A stretch of 16,818 nucleotides of DNA from the NCBI GenBank assembly GCA_038232935.1, contig JBBSMX010000090.1, positions 1 to 16,818 of the forward strand, written 5' to 3'. The first letter of the stretch is position 1; each line of letters starts with the position of its first letter. Below, in pieces: positions 14,000 through 16,818 of the stretch. Both the position numbers and the translations under genes were made by a program. This DNA is from JBBSMX01 sp038232935 (GTDB lineage: Bacteria > Bacteroidota > Rhodothermia > Rhodothermales > JANQRZ01). The notes beneath the pieces are model-generated. The model was not told where the DNA came from, ran no database searches, and was given only the letters and a program-made list of their open reading frames with translations.

Positions 14000-14524
14000 T
14001 CAGGTTCCCTCGACCTGCTCCTCGTCGCGTTCGCGCGGGGTGCCGATGGGGCGGAGGCCTTGAGCCTTGAACGCCTCGTTCAATGCGGGCAGGAGATCGC
14101 GGCGCATCCCGCCATCGAGGTAGGGAATTTTGGATCGACCCCCAGTGAAGTAGCGCCGGACGGGGTGGAAGAGCACCCGGACGTGCTGCCCCCCGATGGG
14201 GACGACGTCGAGCGAGACGAGGACACGGTAGAGCCCCCAGTCCCGGTAGGTCCGGGACTCGGTGGAGATCACGTTCGGGGCGGCGGCTTCTGCCTCGGTC
14301 CAGCCGGCTTCGGCGAGGGCGGTCCGGATGCGGTCGTAGACCTCATCGCCAGCCCGGCTGAGTGAGGCGGTACTCGGGTCGGCCTGAGCGCGCTCGGCGC
14401 GGACCTGTCCCGTCTCCACCGGCCCAATGTCGTAGTCGCGGTAGAGAGGGGAGAACGACGGGGCGCAACCGGAGGAGGCCACAGCCATGGCAAAGCAAAG
14501 AGCGAGAAAAACGCGCCGGTGCAT
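14000..14524 (-). CDS. Small lipoprotein of unknown function
   Basis: 174 aa. The N-terminus MHRRVFLALCFAMAVASSGC is a clear lipoprotein signal peptide with lipidated C20. The mature part begins APSFSPLYRDYDI, has an amphipathic helix (~60-80, GDEVYDRIRTALAEAGWTEAE) and a beta-rich segment (VISTESRTYRDWGLYRVLVSLDVVPIGGQHVRVLFHPVRRYFTGG). It ends with a polar Glu-rich tail. The SPLYRDYD and RTYRDWGLYRV segments look conserved, suggesting an envelope-associated small domain, but I do not recognise the family. The ATG follows a 77-bp gap after a strong minus-strand terminator, so it has its own promoter. A GTGTATACT at about 14548-14556 (minus strand) could be its -10 or -7 element. The tmRNA lies downstream on the same strand. 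Confidence 0.8.
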   Translation of the reverse strand: MHRRVFLALCFAMAVASSGCAPSFSPLYRDYDIGPVETGQVRAERAQADPSTASLSRAGDEVYDRIRTALAEAGWTEAEAAAPNVISTESRTYRDWGLYRVLVSLDVVPIGGQHVRVLFHPVRRYFTGGRSKIPYLDGGMRRDLLPALNEAFKAQGLRPIGTPRERDEEQVEGT

Positions 14525-14589
14525 AGCTCAGAGGGGTGGTAGGGCTCGGAGTATACACAGGATGTGCCGCCACGACGGGGTAAAAAAAC

Positions 14590-14780
14590 GGCACAAAAAA
14601 GCCGGGCGAACGCGCTCACCCAAACGCGTCCGCCCGGCGCGGAGGCTAGCATCCGTGGTGCGCAGTGCGTCGTGCACTGGATGCACCTTCGCTCGAGCGA
14701 GCTTCGGTGAAGGAGGCAGTACTCCGAAGCTCTTACTGCTTCCAAACAATGGGCGTGCCAAACCTCACACTGCGCAACGA
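14590..14780 (-). ncRNA. Candidate structured non-coding RNA, family not identified
   Basis: Minus-strand stretch ending in a strong terminator but lacking a coding frame. TGCGCAGTG (14776-14768) pairs perfectly with CACTGCGCA (14667-14659), and outside it CGT/ACG and GGCT/AGCC continue the stem with bulges. Inside is a 10-bp hairpin (14743-14734 with 14721-14712, one mismatch) whose loop contains CTTCGG. Further stems are CCTTC/GAAGG at 14686-14713 and a competing GGTGC/GCACC plus AGTGC/GCACT hairpin at 14657-14687. Overall size (~180-200 nt) and the long bulged stem would suit a 6S-like RNA, but I see no diagnostic 6S, SRP or RNase P core, so no family is claimed. The 5' end is approximate; 14781-14986 shows nothing else. 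Confidence 0.5.
14595..14638 (-). terminator. Strong intrinsic terminator for minus-strand transcription
   Basis: A 14-bp stem (14625-14638 with 14601-14614, one G-U pair at 14630/14609) with a 10-nt loop, followed on the minus strand by six U (14600-14595) and a second T run at 14582-14588. Its orientation shows that a transcript arrives from 14640 upwards, where no protein gene is found. Confidence 0.9.
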
Positions 14781-14986
14781 GCCGGCACACCGGAAGCGAG
14801 CGAGGTGGGGAGTGTTCGATATCCTGCACATATCTGTACACGAGGAAGACGGGCACCGGGGAGTACCCTGCCCGCAGAGTGGGGAGATCGACCCGACGAG
14901 AGAAGGGAGGAGGTGAAGAGCGGGTTAATCGAGGAGAGGATGCCGAACCTTGGGGGCATCGGGCCGTGTGAACAGCCGCTCCGGTG

Positions 14987-15018
14987 TTTGGATTAGCCTC
15001 GGCTGGTGCGTACCTTTG
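14987..15018 (+). promoter_or_regulatory. Bacteroidota-type promoter of the AURKAIP1/COX24-like gene
   Basis: TTTG at 14987-14990 (-33 element) and TACCTTTG at 15011-15018 (-7 element, consensus TAnnTTTG) are separated by exactly 20 nt, within the known 19-21 range of the Bacteroidota primary sigma factor. Transcription should start near 15023-15025, giving a ~30-nt leader before the ATG at 15054. Confidence 0.85.
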
Positions 15019-15053
15019 TCGGCTTTCGATTTATCCTCCTGACCCCTGATTCT

Positions 15054-15149
15054 ATGCCGTGCGGCCGTAAGCGCAAGCGTCACAAGATCGCTACCCACAA
15101 GCGGAAGAAGCGGCTTCGCAAGAACCGCCACAAGAAGAAGAGCCGGTAG
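15054..15149 (+). CDS. AURKAIP1/COX24 domain-containing 31-aa basic protein (ribosome-associated candidate)
   Basis: 31 residues starting MPCGRKRKRHKIATHKRKKR and ending NRHKKKSR; 18 of them are Lys or Arg. It matches the tiny AURKAIP1/COX24 domain proteins annotated across Bacteroidota, homologous to the conserved C-terminal motif of the mitochondrial small-subunit protein mS38. Composition and size fit a ribosomal or rRNA-binding protein. The promoter upstream is an almost ideal Bacteroidota match, suggesting strong constitutive expression, and a terminator follows ~70 bp after the stop, so it is monocistronic. It is too short for most gene finders. The identity is confident; the exact role in the bacterial ribosome is inferred. 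Confidence 0.9.
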   Translation: MPCGRKRKRHKIATHKRKKRLRKNRHKKKSR

Positions 15150-15180
15150 ATCCGGCTGGCGTCGCCTGCGTTACGCGTCC

Positions 15181-15255
15181 TTTGCAGGGCGTGCCTTTGC
15201 GCGAGTGTACCCTCTGCAAACAAGCTGCGTCCGGGCGTCTGGGGGCGGCTTTTTT
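15181..15255 (+). terminator. Terminator region after the AURKAIP1/COX24-like gene
   Basis: AAGCTGC (15222-15228) pairs with GCGGCTT (15245-15251, one G-U) and merges into six T (15250-15255). Just upstream TTTGCAG (15181-15187) and CTGCAAA (15214-15220) form another 7-bp stem. Together they give a two-stem 3' end. Confidence 0.75.
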
Positions 15256-15336
15256 GCTAGCGCCCACGCCGGGCAGAGGCCTGCCGTATCTTCTCGGTTC
15301 GATGCCCTCCCGTTCCTCTTTCAGCCTCTTCGCTCT

Positions 15337-15654
15337 ATGAGCACCACTACCAGAAGCCTCGTCCGTGCCTCGGTTGTTGGAGCGCTCGCCGGCGTTCTCA
15401 CCGGCTTCGGCCTCGGACTGCTCGTCGCCCCCGATGAGGGCCGCAAGGTCCGGCGGCGGCTCGCCTATCTTCTCGATCGCTGGTCCTACCAGGTGGCAGC
15501 TCTCGTGGAGCAACTCGGGTCGGACGAGGTGCAGAGCGGGGCGCGCGAGAGCGGGGCCGCTCTCATCGCCGATGCCCGTGAGCAGGCCGAGCGCATCCTC
15601 CAAGACGCCAACTCTCTAATGAGCGAGGTCCGGCAGCGGCCGTCGGGCTCCTGA
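15337..15654 (+). CDS. YtxH-like small membrane protein
   Basis: 105 aa. Residues ~8-31 (VRASVVGALAGVLTGFGLGLLVAP) form one Gly/Ala-rich membrane segment, directly followed by DEGRKVRRRLAYLLDRW. This 'hydrophobic glycine helix then AP-x-x-GRKxRR' pattern is typical of YtxH-domain proteins. The rest (~45-100) is a predicted helical, partly charged region (EQLGSDEVQSGARESGAALIADAREQAERILQDANSLM). Family members are stress-associated small envelope proteins without a defined biochemical function. The start at 15337 is chosen because the longer frame (from 15205) crosses the terminator of the previous gene. GTATCTTC at 15286-15293 could be its -7 element. yaaA lies 98 bp downstream. Confidence 0.82.
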   Translation: MSTTTRSLVRASVVGALAGVLTGFGLGLLVAPDEGRKVRRRLAYLLDRWSYQVAALVEQLGSDEVQSGARESGAALIADAREQAERILQDANSLMSEVRQRPSGS

Positions 15655-15752
15655 CCCGGCCGGCTCTCGGTCCCACCCGGTAACAACCGCGTCACCCGTC
15701 CGTGTACGACCGCGCCCGGCACGCTGCCGGGCCGTTCACCGCAGCCCATCCT

Positions 15753-16676
15753 ATGGCCGATTTTGCCATTCTACTGCCGAGCGCCGAGGGGAAGGCAACC
15801 GGCGGCAATCCCCTCGCCCCGGATATGTTCGACTACCGCACGTCGAACACGTTCAACTACTTCTCCGAGCTGAACCCCGAGCGGCGCGCCATCATCAAAG
15901 AGCTTCAGCGAGTCATCGAGGAAAGCGATGAGGCGAAGCTGGAGAAGCTCTTCGGGGTCAAAGGCGACACGCTCGAAGAGGCCGTGCAGGTCAACCTCGA
16001 GATCTTAGCGAGCCCGCTGCTGGCTGCGGTGGACCGCTACGGCCCGGGCGTGATGTATGAGGCCATGGAGTTCCCGGCACTCCCGACCGGGGCCCAGCGC
16101 CGCCTGTTGGAGAACGGCGTCATCTTCTCCGGCCTCTTCGGCCTGCTCCGCCCGGACGACCTCATCCCGAACTACCGACTCAAGATGGACGCGAAGCTCC
16201 CGGAGGCCGGGAAGCTCTCGGCGTTCTGGCGGCCGGTCCTCAGCCCGGCGCTCAACCGCGCGCTCAAGGGCAAGTTCGTGTGGAACCTGCTGCCCCAGAC
16301 CCACCTCGATGCGTGGGAGGACGATGGTTCCTACCGGGCGATGGTGCAGGTGAAGTTCTACGACGAGAAGAAAGGGGAGCGGAAGCCGGTCACGCATAAC
16401 GTGAAGCAGCTGCGCGGAGCCCTCGTCAACTTCGTCGTCCGCGATCCGGCCGAGAGCATCGACGCGCTGTGGGAGTGGGAGGCGCCGGGCGGCTACGAGC
16501 TCGACGAGGAGGCGACGACGTTCGACGAGGCGACGAGGACGGGCACCGTGGTGATGGTGTCGAGCGAGGGCTGGGAGCTGCGCCGGGCCGAGCGCCAGGC
16601 CAACCGCGAGGAAATCATGCGCGAGAAGGCCGCCGCCAAAGCGGCTCGCGAGGCGGACGACGACGACGACGACTAA
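15753..16676 (+). CDS. yaaA: YaaA family (peroxide stress / UPF0246) protein
   Basis: 307 aa from ATG 15753; the frame is open upstream but similarity begins at MADFAILLPSAEGKATGGNP, the family signature (LxPSEGK type). Other recognisable blocks are LLAAVDRYGPGVMYEAMEFPALP, NGVIFSGLFGLLRPDDLIPNYRLKMDAKLP and WRPVLSPALN. This order fits the DUF328/UPF0246 fold. In Escherichia coli YaaA limits intracellular iron during hydrogen peroxide stress and binds DNA; the present version belongs to the more divergent LPSEGK-type branch, so the role is inferred. The tail ends in Lys/Ala/Glu-rich helix and six Asp (302-307), an acidic extension outside the conserved domain. Probably monocistronic or following the YtxH-like gene. 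Confidence 0.88.
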   Translation: MADFAILLPSAEGKATGGNPLAPDMFDYRTSNTFNYFSELNPERRAIIKELQRVIEESDEAKLEKLFGVKGDTLEEAVQVNLEILASPLLAAVDRYGPGVMYEAMEFPALPTGAQRRLLENGVIFSGLFGLLRPDDLIPNYRLKMDAKLPEAGKLSAFWRPVLSPALNRALKGKFVWNLLPQTHLDAWEDDGSYRAMVQVKFYDEKKGERKPVTHNVKQLRGALVNFVVRDPAESIDALWEWEAPGGYELDEEATTFDEATRTGTVVMVSSEGWELRRAERQANREEIMREKAAAKAAREADDDDDD

Positions 16677-16707
16677 CCTAACGTCAGTCGCGGGTTGAAG
16701 TAGAGAA

Positions 16708-16782
16708 CGGGTTGGCAAGTCGCTGCGTCGTGCGTAGGGTGGAGTTGACCACTCCCCTCGCACCAGCAACCCCGCCAACCCG
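16708..16782. repeat. 9-bp inverted repeat just upstream of the last start codon
   Basis: CGGGTTGGC (16708-16716) and GCCAACCCG (16774-16782) are exact inverted copies, the second touching the ATG at 16783. CGGGTTG also occurs directly at 16691-16697. GGAGT/ACTCC flanking TTGACC lies between them (near 16741-16755). A leader hairpin over the translation start is possible. Confidence 0.45.
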
Positions 16783-16818
16783 ATGACCAGCAATGTACTC
16801 GACCAGGCCACCCGCCTC
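16783..16818 (+). CDS. Possible start of a further gene, cut by the window edge
   Basis: Twelve codons (MTSNVLDQATRL) from an ATG 107 bp after the yaaA stop run to the window edge. Spacing and direction suit a new gene, but nothing can be said of its family and the start is not proven. Confidence 0.35.
   Translation, partial: MTSNVLDQATRL

Noticed and set aside
14700..14780. GGAAGCAGTAA segment considered as an SRP RNA core
   Set aside because: The conserved GGTCAGG partner and symmetric loops of SRP domain IV are absent.
14640..14990. Open frames on both strands in the region of the candidate RNA
   Set aside because: Compositions are not protein-like, and the strong stems plus terminator explain the region better as RNA.
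1..16818. CRISPR arrays, rRNA or tRNA genes, insertion sequences and transposases
   Set aside because: No direct-repeat/spacer pattern, no rRNA or ordinary tRNA fold other than the tmRNA, and no transposase motif was seen.

Overview
The window is a GC-rich bacterial chromosome segment with dense, mostly single-gene transcription units. I place it near Rhodothermales/Rhodothermota (Bacteroidota superphylum). The sequence-based reasons are: a FecI-type sigma / FecR anti-sigma / STN-type TonB receptor operon; a 31-residue AURKAIP1/COX24-like basic protein of the kind annotated in Bacteroidota; an exact Bacteroidota-style promoter (TTTG-N20-TACCTTTG) in front of it; start codons that mostly lack Shine-Dalgarno sequences; and a tmRNA gene that does not encode its CCA end. 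This placement is inference, because no 16S gene is present.

Layout. 1-2278 (minus): ECF sigma factor, FecR anti-sigma and the first 222 residues of a TonB-dependent receptor, joined by 4-bp ATGA/GTGA overlaps. 2567-4873 (plus): bifunctional Rel/SpoT (p)ppGpp enzyme, divergent from the sigma factor. 5318-7273 (plus): HU/IHF-family protein, RuvX/YqgF nuclease, peptide deformylase and a small acidic protein, with heptanucleotide repeats in two intergenic spaces. 7347-8642 (plus): lipoprotein phosphodiesterase of the alkaline-phosphatase superfamily. 8648-9607 (minus): a tail-anchored protein with two L7/L12-C-domain-like repeats and a DinB/YfiT-type metalloprotein. 9764-10966 (plus): exported DUF3179 protein.

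11204-13469 is an accessory region. It holds a frameshifted and truncated gene, an intact HNH endonuclease with an unrelated N-terminal domain, a 5'-deleted FtsK/SpoIIIE-type ATPase and the first ~35 codons of a gene resembling DUF4062/TIR-like effectors. It abuts the 3' end of the tmRNA gene ssrA (13555-13922, minus), a classic island integration site. The best reading is a decayed mobile or defence island in which only the HNH gene is still intact.

14000-14524 (minus) is a small lipoprotein. 14590 to about 14780 (minus) looks like an unannotated structured RNA with a strong terminator. The rightmost part carries the AURKAIP1/COX24-like protein, a YtxH-like membrane protein, a YaaA family protein and, at the edge, a possible start of another gene.

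The core genes are unremarkable housekeeping and stress functions: stringent response, nucleoid, rRNA processing, N-terminal processing, ribosome rescue and peroxide stress. The points most worth following up are the ssrA-linked island, the unassigned RNA, the heptad repeats and the tail-anchored L7/L12-like protein.
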